Both the position numbers and the translations under genes were made by a program. Shown here one piece after another: positions 52,736 to 63,764 of a stretch of 64,000 nt of DNA. The notes beneath the pieces are model-generated. The model was not told where the DNA came from, searched no databases, and saw only the letters and a list, made by a program, of their open reading frames with translations. Position 1 is the first letter of the stretch. The number at the start of each line of letters is the position of its first letter. The DNA comes from Rutpela maculata (Eukaryota; Arthropoda; Insecta; Coleoptera; Cerambycidae), in NCBI GenBank assembly GCA_936432065.2, contig OW386289.2:35731903-35795902 (forward strand), given 5' to 3'.

Positions 52736-53636
52736 CACCCAGGTCAATATGGCCAGGATATTACCAAATATAGGAGGCCCAGGTAGCACGAAAAGACTCG
52801 TGCTATATAATGTGGTACAATCTATCCTGCTGTATGCTGCACCGGTCTGGCATCAGGCATTAAGAATAGGAAGGTACAAACAGATGTTGGAAAGGAGCCA
52901 AAGGAGAATGTTGATAGGGTGGCGTCATCGTACAAAACCACCTCCACGAAGGAAATCCAGGTGATAACAGGCATCCCCCCGATCGACCTACTAGTGGAGG
53001 AGAGAAGGATACTTCACAGTACGGGGGAGGGACATCAGCCGGCGAGAAGGAAACTGGAGAGGGAGGCCACAATTAGGAGATGGCAGGAGAGATGGGATGA
53101 AGAAGAAACAGTCGCCCAATGGACGAAGAGGCTTATACCTCAATTAAAGCCGTGGATCGATTGTAAGTTCAGAGAAATGGACTATCACCTGTCGCAGGTA
53201 TTAACTGGCCATGGATCATTCAGGCAGTTCACGAGGAGAATTGGCAAGACGGTTGATGCCGTGTGCGTGTACTGCTCTGAGGAGGACACTACAGAGCATA
53301 CAATTTTCCATTGTGCAAGGTGGGTAGAACTCAGGAGGCAAGCTCACTTAGAGCTGGGAGTAGTCTTAACAGTGGAAAACTTAATCCCCCTGATGTTAGA
53401 ATCGAGAGAAAACTGGTGGGCCACGAAAAAAATGTTGAAAAATATAATGGAGGCCAAAGAAAAGGAGGAGCGCGACCTGCAGGCTGCAAATTAAAAGGAA
53501 AGGTGGTAGTCAAACTCTGCATTCTGACGAATGTCTAAGGACGGTTCCAGGATGTCGAGCGAAGAATGGGAGGGGTTTTAGCGACTACCCACCGCGATAG
53601 ACTCTAAGCGGTGGGCGTCATTGAGATTTCCCCTCC
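52736..53636 (+). pseudogene. R1-B: RT end and C-terminal CCHC domain
   Basis: Readings at 52736-52964 (MARILPNIGGPGSTKRLVLY, then SILLYAAPVWHQALRIGRYK) and 52919-53494 (TKEIQVITGIPPIDLLVEER; RDYHLSQVLTGHGSF-type block; CVYCSEEDTTEHTIFHCARW) cover the thumb and the terminal CCHC knuckle. A 3' UTR of about 150 bp leads to the poly(A) at 53639-53650. One frameshift lies near 52930. Confidence 0.82.
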
Positions 53637-53664
53637 AAGAAAAAAAAAAAGGTATACATGCTGT

Positions 53665-54530
53665 TTGCTTTCATGGTCTTCTTGATTTCTGCTTGTCAAG
53701 GTCTTTACTGATTTGATCAGGTATTCCAGCTGACCCGCCCTTAGTCCTTTCTTTGCTAGCTCATATGCCTCTGGGTGCTTTTTCCTCACTTGGCTTAGCG
53801 CACCCTTTTCTCCGGTGTCGTTCTGATCCAGAATGACCACCAGGTCGTAGTCCAGTGAGGCCATTGCAGGATTTCCTGTTTCAATTTTTATTTTATTAAA
53901 TACTTCTTCAGCCCAGCGAGGCCTGTCCCTGCCTTAATCGTCTCCAGTATCTCTCTGCGTTTGCTCATGGCCTCCAGTTCTAGGTCTCCGGCTATGTCTT
54001 CGCTCGCAACTTGAGTCCCAATGCTCACTTTTCGCACCATCGGTGGCTCTTGTCTCTTGATTACCTGACTCACACTCGCTGCCTTCCTTGCCACCTTCTG
54101 GATACTATGACTATGCCACTCGGCATTTTTCCTAGCTAGTACCATTGCCAGTTGACTCATTTCCATTATAGCTTTTTTTATTTCCACCTTAGTGTTTGGA
54201 TTAGCTTTCGCCAATTCAGCCAACATTTTTGCGTGCTTTTCCATTTTGTTAATGGTCACTTGAAGATCCTTTTTGTGTTCCTCATCATTATCCCTCCTTC
54301 TTTTCTTGCTTAAGGCCAGTTCTCCGTCAGAGAAGACACCTTTGTTCTCCTCGTCGCTGGATACAAAAACCGAGTCACCATCATCTCTTCTGCCAGTGAG
54401 GGAGAAAGAGCAGGGAATTTTTTTCGGGAGTGTGCTCCCAATTCTTGGTCTTCTCATGAAGTATTCTCGTTGTCTGCGTTATTGTCCAAGTTTGAATTCG
54501 TCTGATTTGTTTGATTTAACATGTCTTTAT
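53665..54530 (-). pseudogene. R1-A: ORF1 N-terminal part
   Basis: The minus-strand ORF1 probably starts with MDKDMLNQTNQT near 54530. After a shift, 54457-53888 gives SVFVSSDEENKGVFSDGELA then KKRRRDNDEEHKK and LAKANPNTKVEIKKAIMEMS, a charged coiled-coil-like region matching copy B. 53864-53604 follows (VVILDQNDTGEKGALSQVRK; ESKQHVYL) and ends exactly at the target duplication of B. The frame is resumed on the far side at 45368. Confidence 0.75.
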
Positions 54531-55037
54531 CCATATATATCCCACGAGACAGGTCGAAAAATCGGTCGACCCCCAGGTGAAGCCTATTCTGAGGGCAAGA
54601 CTATATACTGCGGAGGTCGTCCGGTATCCGCAGGTTTTTTCGACTTCGCTGTCGGTTTCTTTATAGAGGTTTTCTCCTCGTGGGTTGGCCAGTTAAGGCA
54701 AGCCCCCCGGTCACTGTTTCTACACGACTTTCCCCCGAGGTGCCATTTTTTTCTTTTCCACAGAGGTCGTTGAAGTGTAGGCCGTAATTAGGTGTTAAGC
54801 GAGTGAGTGGCACAGCTCACTCGTGGCTCGGATTACCCTCGGGTTCGCCAGTTCCCGTAGCCACACCACACGTGGTGTGGATCCTGAGGTTTGAGCTGTC
54901 CTTAGTTTGCGCCACTCACCCTCGACCTTGGGTGACCCTGCCAGGAGACTATTTCTCCCGCCGACGTTGCTCTCGGGATCATCGCAGTTACTTAAGCCTC
55001 TCCACCAACGACAAGGTCTCACAGCTCCTTGGAGAGG
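54531..55037 (-). other. R1-A 5' UTR
   Basis: On the minus strand this begins CTCCAAGGAGCTGTGAGACC, as does copy B at 45386. It shares CCACGAGTGAGCTGTGCCAC-type and CACACCACATGTGGTGTGG-like (here CACACCACACGTGGTGTGG, 54862-54880) palindromic blocks with B (45553-45571). No ORF. The shared start suggests a defined transcription start and an internal promoter, as in other non-LTR elements. Confidence 0.6.
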
Positions 55038-55051
55038 TCAGACTTCAGCCT

Positions 55052-55437
55052 GGCTGACCTTAAGAAGGCAAAGGTCAGCCTTTCGGATAAGCCAAGGTCT
55101 TTTATATGTTTATAGAAGACTCCATGCATTGGCTTATCCGTATGAAGCTATAGAAAGATGTATTCTGCAGCTTTAATTTGGGCTTTTCGCCAAGAAGGTT
55201 CCAGCTGGGTGACAGAGTCGCGAATTACCCGCTCGACGTGGAAGGAGAGACCAAGTTCATCGGCTGCGATGTCGCAGGAGGTATAGCCGTGGAACGGACG
55301 ATTTAAGATGCAAACTCCTATTGATATGCATCTTCTTGCGGATTCCTACGCCGAGTTGACGCAACTCCTCTTGACTCCATTTCACTACTCCAAAGCAGTA
55401 GAGAAGGATTGGAACCGCAAGCATGTTGGTAGCAGAT
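55052..55437 (-). pseudogene. R2-like element: RT C-terminal part between two insertions
   Basis: The minus-strand frame at 55437-55300 reads KVSATNMLAVPILLYCFGVV then KWSQEELRQLGVGIRKKMHI, which continues the RT reading that broke off at 56111. The rest, to the 14-bp duplication at 55051, leads to the knuckle and endonuclease now at 39167-38400. It contains stops. Confidence 0.7.
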
Positions 55438-56110
55438 ACCTTGTTCTTCCCTGGTTTATAATACTATTATTCAGCCGCATTCTGATTATTGTGCATCAAT
55501 ATTATTCTTATTCAATCTTAATAAATCAAATATGTTGCAAAAACTGCAATATCGTGGAATGAGAGTCATTTTATAGGCAAGTTGCCTTACTCCAATTAAT
55601 TCAATGTTGACATCTCTTAATTGGTTCTCAGCTGAAAATAGACTGTAGGTACTATTTTACCATGATTTTTGTAGTTAAAATAGTAAATCATATGGCTCCA
55701 GAACATTTTCAACATTACTTTCAACAAAGATATTCATACATATAGGTACAAACAATATTCATATTGCAAGAACTAATTGCCATAACTCTATGAATACATT
55801 ATATTTTAAAGGTTTTCAAAAATTTAATGAGTTTCCTGAATCTATAAAAGATGCTACAACCTTAAACAGTTTCAAAATTAAGCTAAAAGAATTTATTAGG
55901 AATAAATAGATTGTGATTAAAGTAAATTGAATAAGAATAGAATATAATGTCTTAAATATTATGTAACTTGTAAATTACCATCTATTTAGGTTAAGATATT
56001 TTAATGTTTTATTTTTAATTTTAATATCTATGTTTACTTTTACAACATATTTTTTGTCGTCTAGGTTTTTTTATCATATCTATGTTACGTTCCTTCCTAA
56101 TTCAATAAAG
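55438..56110 (+). mobile_element. non-LTR C-terminal fragment M inserted in the R2-like RT
   Basis: The + strand readings FYNTIIQPHSDYCASILFLF, LQKLQYRGMRVIL, LTSLNWFSAENRL and, at the end, FKIKLKEFIRNK plus stop (about 55440-55910) are a non-LTR RT C-terminus. The 3' UTR ends in AATAAAGTTCTTCTTTTCTT near 56110. The host RT reading joins directly across it, from 56111 to 55437. Confidence 0.65.
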
Positions 56111-57455
56111 TTCTTCTTTTCTTCTAAAGCACAGTTCTGAAGACCAGATCTGTCGGAGTCAGTGTTGATTCTTGCCACGGAGAGCGTTTTTCACTACACT
56201 CACTTCTTGGGTGGAGCATTGCGTGACACCCAAGTAAGTGTACGACTCTCCGGCATCTAGATAATGTAAGATGCCTCCATCTACGAGCTGCGCGTCCTCT
56301 CCTTAGTTCCCGCATCGTCCTCTCTTGAGATGGACCAGTGCAAATTTGTCCAACCCGAACTCCATACCGACAGCCTGCGTGCCCTTCTGTACCACCCTGA
56401 GGGACTGGTGTAGGTCCCTCTCTCCGGAGGCATAAAGTTTAAGGTCATCAATATAAAACAAATGGGTGACCTTATGCCTCCTATCGCTGGGGGTACAGCA
56501 GTTGTATCCACGGGTTTTCCGGAGCGAAACGTAGTGAGATGACAGTAGTGAGATGCAAAACAGAAGGGGGCTGAGGGAGTCTCTCTGAAATACTCCCCTT
56601 CTGAATGTTACCGACTCCATCTGGACTCTATCATTACCCGATGTAATGGTAAAGCGAGTCCTCCAGAGTGGCATCAGCTCTTCGATACATCTCACTATGG
56701 GACCGGGTACCGCAAGACATCGGAGCAAGTGGACAATAAGCTCATGTCAAATGCCTTGGGGTAGTCGATCCAGCCATGGAGAGGTTCCGCTTATACCACA
56801 CGGAGTCCTGCGTGACACATCTGTCAATCAACAGGTTCAACTGCGTGGAGCACCTGCATGTACAAAATGGGAGTAAACACCTTGTAACATGCATTTAAAC
56901 AGGTTATTGGTCGGTAATTCTTTGGGTTGGACAAATCTCTGTTCTTGGGGATCAGCACTGTCCGCTCTTCAACCACCCAAAAAGGAATTTGCTGCTCCCC
57001 ATTTAGCCAGGCATTAAACATTCTGGCCAAATGGTGTTGGGTATTCGATAACTTTTTCCACCAAAAGTTATTTATCCGATCGGGACTTCGAGCAGCAAAG
57101 TTCTTAAAGCCCTCAAGAGCCCTTCGAACTCCTTCTGAGATTATTGGTTGGCATACTTCCTGTGGTTTCTGAAACCTCTGACAAAAGGTTTCAAAGTGTG
57201 CAAGGGCCGGAGAGTCTCGGTTGAGTGGAAGCTTCTCCTCGTAAAGCGTTTTCCAGAAATTTTTCACCTGATCTACAGTCAGTGGATTCTTTGCAACACG
57301 TGGAGGCGGTTTGAAAAGACGTGCGGGCTTTTGACGGAAGAGTTTATTTTCCGCCAGCCCCTCACTAGTGATTTTTGCAAACCAGACAGTGCTGTTTGCT
57401 GGTTCGCAGCACTGCCTCATTGAGTGTGGATGGGCGCGTCTTAGGCTGGCGGTTA
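56111..57455 (-). pseudogene. R2-like (RLE) non-LTR element: reverse transcriptase
   Basis: The minus-strand reading 57552-56824 has NPLTVDQVKNFWKTLYEEKL, EGVRRALEGFKNFAARSPDR then INNFWWKKL, and VLIPKNRDLSNPKNYRPITC. The 56728-56303 reading has IEELMPLWRTRFTI, the RRGVFQRDSLSPLLFCISLL block (usually GIxQGDSLSPLLF) and HLFYIDDLKLYASGERDLHQ (catalytic YIDD here). These blocks are of RLE-encoding elements (R2/R4/NeSL group), not APE types. The left end runs to 57455, where another element begins; its endonuclease is at 38400-39167. Confidence 0.82.
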
Positions 57456-58704
57456 TTTGGGTAGGAAAAGTCAAAAAGTCTCGTACCCTGATAATATAAC
57501 TGCTGATCATTTTAATAGATTTTTCATTAATAATGCTGAATCTATTGTGCATAACTTGTCAACATCTCATATTAATACTGTAAACGTCATGGACGTAAAT
57601 TTGCGAATTAGTAATTCTATGTTCTTTAATCCTGTTACAGCCGAAGACATCAAAACAGTAATTAATAAATTAAGAAATAAAAAGACCGAGAATATACATG
57701 CATCAATATATACATAATAAGAAAATGTGTAAATCTACTAAGTGAACCTTTAGCTGACTTAATTAATGCATGCATTGTCCAGGGACACTTCCCTGATTCA
57801 CTGAATAAGGGAAAGTGATTCCTGTACATAAAAAGGGGAATAACACTCAGCTTAAAAATTACCGACAGATTTCAATTTTGCCATCCATATCAAAGATCAT
57901 AGAAACTGTGATGTCCAACAATTTGATTTCTTATCTAGACTCAAATGCAATATTAAGTGCTCAACAATTTGGTTTTAGGAGGGGATTGTCTACTTCAGAC
58001 GCAATCTTAGACTTAACCAACATGATTAAAAATGCGTTTGAAAACAGAGCGCTGCCTAGGAATATTTACAGATCTAACTGCAGCTTTCGACTGTGTGGAG
58101 CATAACATCTTAATAAATAAACTGGAATTTTATGGTATCCGGGGAAATTGCTTAAAATTATTTAGCTCCTATCTTGAACACAGACAACAGCTAGTTCAGT
58201 GTGGTAACGACATAAGCGAAATGATAGAAATTAAAAGAGGTGTACCACAAGGATCTGTGCTGGGACCATTAATCTTCCTTGTCTATATAAATGATTTACC
58301 TAAACCTTTAGATCCAATTAATATGAAAAAGGTAATGTATGCAGATGATGCAACATTTGTGGCCACTCTAGACAAGGAAGATGATGCTCAGCACATCCTG
58401 AATAACATCATTGAGAAAGCAAAAGCCTGGTTTGTTCCTAATCAACTGGTATTAAATAGTCGGAAAACTGTAAATCTGCTACTCGAGTCTAGAAAAAGCA
58501 ACAACTCAAATCAAAATGTAAATAATGTCAAATTCTTAGGTGTTAATATAGATGTAAATCTAATATGGAATGAACATGTTAAAGTTCTTAGTGGTAAACT
58601 GAATAAATCTATATATGCTATCAAATCATTTATTAATGCTATTAATCATAGATTATTGCACAAGTCAACAAATAATGCTGTGCTTCAAGAGCTCAGCCGG
58701 ATAA
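57456..58704 (+). pseudogene. CR1/Jockey-like non-LTR element G: linker and RT (first part)
   Basis: The + strand readings 57457-57717 (ITADHFNRFFINNAESIVHN, VTAEDIKTVINKLRNKKTEN), 57815-58105 (IPVHKKGNNTQLKNYRQISI, AQQFGFRRGLSTSDAI) and 58032-58709 follow in order. The last has GIFTDLTAAFDCVEHNILIN, EIKRGVPQGSVLGPLIFLVY with INDLPKPL, VMYADDATFVATL (catalytic YADD) and VKFLGVNIDVNLIWNEH. Frameshifts lie near 57720 and 58050. The frame breaks off at the minus-strand element H; the C-terminal end is at 60473-60890. Confidence 0.82.
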
Positions 58705-60472
58705 TTTAAAAATATATTTATATATGTATATTAAAATATAATAATATAAAAGCAACTTATAGTACATACACAATAAAACAGTTTAAAATAAGTTATTACT
58801 ATCTAAAAATTCTTGGAGATTATAAAAACTTTTTTCTAACAACATCTTTTTGATGGTTAATTTATATTTATTTAATGATAATGTTTTTATATGTTGTGGA
58901 AGTTTATTAAAAAATAAGGGACTGTAATGGTTTGATGCTATTCTTGTTCCTTTTAATCTAAGGTATTGTAGGTGTATATTATTATTTAATCTAGTATCAT
59001 GTTCGTGATAATGATTATTTTTTGGGTATTCATCTTTGTTGTGATAAGCAAATACAAGACATTCGTAAATATACCGACAAGGTATTGTTAGGATATTTAA
59101 TTCTACAAATTTATGTCTAACATCTTCCCTGTATCCGAGCCCAGCAATAACCCTTACAGCACGTCTTTGCAGTGCAAAGAGTCTCTCTGCATGACAAGAA
59201 TGCCCCCAACTCAAAATAGCATAATAACATACTGACTGAAACAAACCGTAGTATGCCTGTAAACATATTTCTTGTGATACTATGTTTTTTAAATTTTTTA
59301 GGATAAAAATGTTTTTTGATAACTTGTTTGCCGTGTGACTAATATGATTCTCAAATGTTAGTGAGGGGTTTAAGTATACACCTAAAAATTTCACCTCATC
59401 TGGATTGTTTATTTTGTCGTTATATTTATCGCTATGATGATTTAGGCTGAAACACATATTTATTGTTTTTGTATTGTTTAACGATAATATATTTGCAGTG
59501 AACCAGTCATTGTAGCTGGATATGCTTTCTTGCACTTTTGCTGTTAATATGTCATAATCATTTTCTGAGTTCGAATACATTGTATCATCTGCATATAGTA
59601 CTAGTTTTATGTCCTCGACAACTGTATTTATATCGTTGATATATATCAAAAATAGGAGTGGGCCCAGGATGGAGCCCTGGGGCACGCCATGTTTCATATT
59701 GACCCAATCCGATGTATTACCATTAAAATAGGTGATTTGTTTTCTCTCCGATAGGTAGCTTTCTACAATATTTAGGCTGTTTTTGTTTAACCCATAGTAG
59801 GCCAATTTCTGTATCAATATTCTATGAGATACACTATCGAAGACCTTCGAAAGGTCACAGAATGTAGTTACCACATATTGCTTCCCCTCGAGGCCCTCCG
59901 ATATGTACTCAAGCAGATCTAATATGGCAAGAGTAGTTGATTTATTAGTCCTAAATCCATACTGGGACTCAGTAAGGAGTTTGTTTTTTCAAAGTAGTCA
60001 TATAATTGCACTTTCAGCAGATATTCGTAAATTTTAGACACTATGGGAATTAATGTAATTTGTCGATAGTTTTCAACATCATTTACTTGTCCTTTTTTTA
60101 GAATAGGTATCACTTTTGACAGTTTTAAACATGAGGGATATATCCCTTCTTTTATACTTAGATTTATTAATTTTGTAATTGGACTAGTCAGTATGTCTTT
60201 TAAGGATTTTATTAAGATGATATTAATGTCGTATATGTCTTTGCTTGTTTTATTTTTGAGATTTGTTATTGCATCCCTTACTTCTATAAAAGTTACTTCT
60301 CTAAATGCAAAATTAAGGTTATCACGGTTTAGATCTAGTTTTTCGAAATATTCTGCTGGTGTCAATTTACTTTCTGGTAAGGTTAATATCATATTATCAA
60401 CTACATTAGCGAAATGGATGTTCAGCTCATTTGGGTCTAGGTCAGATTGTGTTTCCCTCAAACCACTTACTT
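58705..60472 (-). pseudogene. CR1/Jockey-like non-LTR element H (minus), nested in G
   Basis: Two readings: 60461-59919 has the pre-RT and fingers (DAITNLKNKTSKDIYDINII, VIPILKKGQVNDVENYRQIT), and 59874-58783 has CDLSKVFDSVSHRILIQKLA, MKHGVPQGSILGPLLFLIYI, LVLYADDTMYSNSE (YADD), VKFLGVYLNPSLTFENHI, LSWGHSCHAERLFALQRRAV and the end EKSFYNLQEFLDSNNLF. There is only one frame break (about 59880-59918) in 1.7 kb, so H is among the better-kept elements here, but endonuclease and ORF1 are lost. The 3' UTR runs to 58705. Confidence 0.88.
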
Positions 60473-60892
60473 AAATTATCAGGAAAATAAGGAACACCAT
60501 AAATGAACAAGCAGCCTTAACAACCTACTACTCACTTTTTCATCCACTTCTCACTTATGGGATATTGTCTTGGGGGAATGCGGCACACAGTCACTTACAA
60601 AAATTATTTGTGATCCAAAAGTCAGCAGTAAGAAGTATAGTCAATGTAAATTGGGACGAACCGTGTAAACCGATATTTATAGAGCTAAAAATTATGTCAC
60701 TGTTTTCTGATATCGTGTATCAGAACTTGCTTTATGTGAAACAGAACTTACAAAGTTATGTTGCACATAATGAGATCCACGAACATGATACAAGAAATAA
60801 GTTTAATCTCATAACACCACAAAACAGACTTCATAGAAACGATAACTTTGGAATCAGTTTGTTTAAGCTACTTGTATACTAAAATGAACTTT
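60473..60892 (+). pseudogene. element G: RT C-terminal part
   Basis: The + strand reading (about 60477-60890) is IRKIRNTINEQAALTTYYSL then FHPLLTYGILSWGNAAHSHL, QKLFVIQKSAVRSIVNVNWD and HEHDTRNKFNLITPQNRLH. This is the part of the RT C-terminus expected after the block at which G stops at 58704. It ends in a stop near 60882, and the last C-terminal block is at 62155-62407. Confidence 0.75.
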
Positions 60893-62154
60893 TACAGTTT
60901 TAAATGTAATTTGGTATACTAATAAAAAAAGTGATTTTACACTTGAATTTTTAATAAAAATAAAATCGTCCGTTTAGTTTCGGAGTAATTAATTCGGAAA
61001 GTTTGACTTTTTTAGGCAAAGATGCCTTATTTGACGTAGTAGAGATCGGCTCATGTTAATTTTCGCTCTTATTACCACAATTTTTGAGAAATATGCTTCA
61101 AAAACTAATATAAAATTAAGTAGTTTCTTATTAACACTCTGTTAAAACCCTGAAAAAATCGTCCGTCTAGTATAAAAGTTATTAGAACTTTAATCAATTT
61201 TAAGACCCACATTTGTGTAAATGAAACAGCTGTTGAAATTGATTGGCAACATTGCATATTAAGAAGATGGCGTGAATATTTAAATTTTTAAAAAGTATAA
61301 GATTAAAAATTTGTATAAATGCTCTTTAGATTTGTTGCCTACAAATTTTTCTGAAAAATCGATGAATATCAAGATATTCGAGTAGATGGAGAAAATTTCA
61401 CGTTTTCCTAGAAAATGCATGTAAATCTTAAAAAAACAATTTTGTCAGAAACTTTTGTTTTGAAGGGCCGAAATTAATAAAGTATCTAGATAATACATGG
61501 TATTAAGTGGACATCGTATATGAGATCGATTTTAATTAATTACCGATTAATTACGGTGACAAAATGGCGAAATTTTACAGAAGAAAGAAAAGTCCCAATT
61601 TCCGCCCCCTCTAATTCTCTAATTTTTGTCGGAATCCAAAAAATAAAAGAAAGAGTTTTAGCAAATTTAATTTTATTTAAATTAGCTACAATAGTCTTTT
61701 GGCGTAGGAGTCAAGATTAAGAAGTTGACAACTTTTGAAGCACAAAATTTGCGTTTTTTTGCCCTACATCGTCGACATTTCAGTAAATATCTCCGGAACG
61801 AAGAGAAAAATTAAAATTCTGATGGTAGCAAAGGATTCGCAGTGAAAAATACTTGTTTGACCTAATTTTTCATTTCGAGCTAGCTCTTACCATTTCGGAC
61901 ATATCTGCGAAAAATAGTAAAAAACTGCTGGCATTTCGGAGACGAAAAAATTACAAAACATGCGATCTTGACACGTTCATATTTTTCGAAAAACACTAGC
62001 GGGACGGCCATATGATGTCGCGATGTAAAGAGGAAGACTTCCAGTTAAACCTCATCGTGAATTGCATATCGAAGTTGGAAAATTCGGCTCGGCACGAACG
62101 AAATATAGCCAGATTAATTGTAGCAGATTAGTATATGACAGTTATGACAATCGT
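60893..62154. mobile_element. unclassified insertion in the C-terminus of element G
   Basis: The C-terminus of G is split here: the reading before it lacks, and the reading after it supplies, the final KFKKKLKNILTQICLYNIHE block. The 1.26 kb between is AT-rich and non-coding, with two copies of AAAATCGTCCGT (TT or CT) TAGT near 60961 and 61157. I could not find matching inverted ends by eye, so the class is unknown. Confidence 0.4.
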
Positions 62155-62652
62155 ATTTAATATAGTGTTGCCAAATCCTTTTACTCTATCTCTCTCGCGG
62201 TTTAATTTATTAAATCCACCGCTAGATTCGTTCTTATCAGTATACAAGTACCTTAACTCTTTGCTACAACACTTCTGCAACCTCACAATGATCAAATTCA
62301 AAAAGAAACTCAAAAACATATTAACACAGATCTGCCTTTACAACATACACGAGTTCTCTCAACTTATCGCTGAAAATGGAAGCATTATTTTTGCCTCTGT
62401 GAACTAATTTTATTATTTTCTTTTACTGTAATATATGTACCTGTCATTTTATCATTGTATGTTTGTAATTTTACCATTTTATATTTTACCATTTTATCGT
62501 AGTTGACACTTTTCATGTCCTCATCAATTCTGATTTAAAGACTGATTAATTAATTATTACCCAGTTTTAATGTTCTGTACAGACATTTAATTGTGTTTAT
62601 TGACTTGCCTATAATGTAACATTTCTAAAGATGAATAAATATTATTATTATT
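62155..62652 (+). pseudogene. element G: last C-terminal block and 3' UTR
   Basis: The reading at 62160-62407 contains FKKKLKNILTQICLYNIHEF and SQL before a stop, the C-terminus of the CR1/Jockey-like RT. The 3' UTR ends GATGAATAAATATTATTATT with a (TTA)n tail at 62652. After it the sequence changes to GC-richer DNA. Confidence 0.65.
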
Positions 62653-62900
62653 ATTCGACACACTTTAGGGGAGAACGGCCTATTGGCCGCCATATAGTCC
62701 ATCACACATTGGATACGGGATGCGTGTTGCCTCGCCGACCGGATCTTGGCTTCCATCTTTTGTATGCGCTGCTCCGCCCTCTCCTGTGGGGAGGCAGTAT
62801 TACGCCTCTACACCCGAGAAAAGTGTCGAGCAGCGGCATACAAGGCACAGTTTATGTTCCAGATGCGAGGGATAAACCGCTGAGGAATTTTGGTGTACAA
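62653..62900 (-). pseudogene. possible 5' remnant of the R2-like element
   Basis: The minus strand reads ERAEQRIQKMEAKIRSARQH then ASRIQCVMDYMAANRPFS (about 62800-62690). This basic helical wording resembles the region ahead of the RT in RLE-type elements (R-x-x-R-Y...N-x-x-F). If so, element G (57456-62652) is inserted in the R2-like copy whose RT starts at 57455. The evidence is wording only. Confidence 0.3.
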
Positions 62901-62904
62901 ACCT

Positions 62905-63040
62905 CAGGAATTGCAGAGGAATTTCGGGAATTTCCAAGGAATTGCGAGGAATTTCGGGAATCGCCAAGGAATTGCGAGGAATTTCGGGAATTGCTAAGGA
63001 ATTGCGAGGAATTTCAGGAATTGCCGAGGAATTGCTAAGA
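62905..63040 (+). repeat. 30-bp minisatellite, about 4.3 copies
   Basis: Units of 30 bp, GGAATTGCGAGGAATTTCGG then GAATTGCCAA, repeat from about 62905 to 63030 with single changes. Because 30 is a multiple of three, both strands stay open; one frame encodes a 10-residue repeat like NCEEFRELPR. There is no sign that it is translated. From 63041 to 63764 no gene is supported; GGGGACTTTTAGTTATTATA near 63348 resembles the outer end of the foldback family at 5148. Confidence 0.7.
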
Positions 63041-63764
63041 GTTGTGTGGGTATTACAAGGAATTAAGGGATGCGACATGTTATGGAAAGGTTTGCGCCTG
63101 CGCGTGAAATAATAAAATAAAGTTTCGTATTACCATTGCAGTCTGTGACACGAGGTACGAGACACGAGATGATATTGTGCAGTGTTTTTTTCAGTGTTTT
63201 TTGTTCTATGAATATATAAAATGTAAGTTGATTAGGTAGTTAACTAGTTACGGCAATAATTGTTACAAAATTATTTCACTAGTTATGTATCGCTATTAGG
63301 ATTTACGTTAACCAATAGATTCCATTGGTTAGGTTATGTTTTGAGCGGGGACTTTTAGTTATTATAGGATGTCGTATTTACGATTTTTAACATCAAATAT
63401 CTCGCTCCAAATATTAAAGTTCATGAAGTGTAAATATTTTTATCTACTCTTATTAGGTTATATACTAATTAATGAACTGCGTTTGAACAATTACTAGTAT
63501 ACTACTATAAACAAATAGCGTGAGTTATAATGAGTGAGTATTATAAATCACTAAGTACAAACCCAATCACCTTTATCTTCATGCCTAGCCTATCCAATCG
63601 ACGTAACGTGTGACACGAAGGTGTTTCTTTCCAAGAAATTCTTTTCGGATACGGTGAAATAGAACGGTCCATTATTACTGAGGAGAGGTACGTGATTTAT
63701 CATGTTTGAATAATAGTTTCCACGTTTTCAAATCAAGTTAAGTAATAATTGTGTCAAAAATGTT

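Larger units (their letters stand above)
45383..53650 (+). mobile_element. R1-like non-LTR retrotransposon B (plus strand), inserted in ORF1 of copy A
   Basis: It is flanked by the perfect 14-bp duplication GGTATACATGCTGT (45369-45382 and 53651-53664) and ends in a poly(A) run (to 53650). Its 5' end (CCAAGGAGCTGTGAGACCTT) matches the 5' end of copy A read from 55037 backward, so both are full-length starts of one family. The order is 5' UTR, ORF1 from 45876, ORF2 from 47737, then a break, the RT end and the CCHC end. Copy C (about 49312-52735) is inserted in the RT, with about 200 or more codons of RT missing around it. Confidence 0.88.
39168..55037 (-). mobile_element. R1-like non-LTR retrotransposon A (minus strand), nearly full length, with nested insertions
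   Basis: The 14-bp duplication TCAGACTTCAGCCT (39154-39167 and 55038-55051) flanks it, and a T-run at 39168 is its poly(A) tail. In minus-strand order it has a 5' UTR (55037-54530), ORF1 with three CCHC knuckles, an APE-type endonuclease, RT and a CCHC end. Removing B (45383-53650 plus a 14-bp repeat) and three short tails (about 40441-40663, 41012-42645, 42745-43016) leaves about 5.4-5.5 kb by my count, normal for R1. It sits in an R2-like element, not in rDNA. Frameshifts and stops make it dead. Confidence 0.88.
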
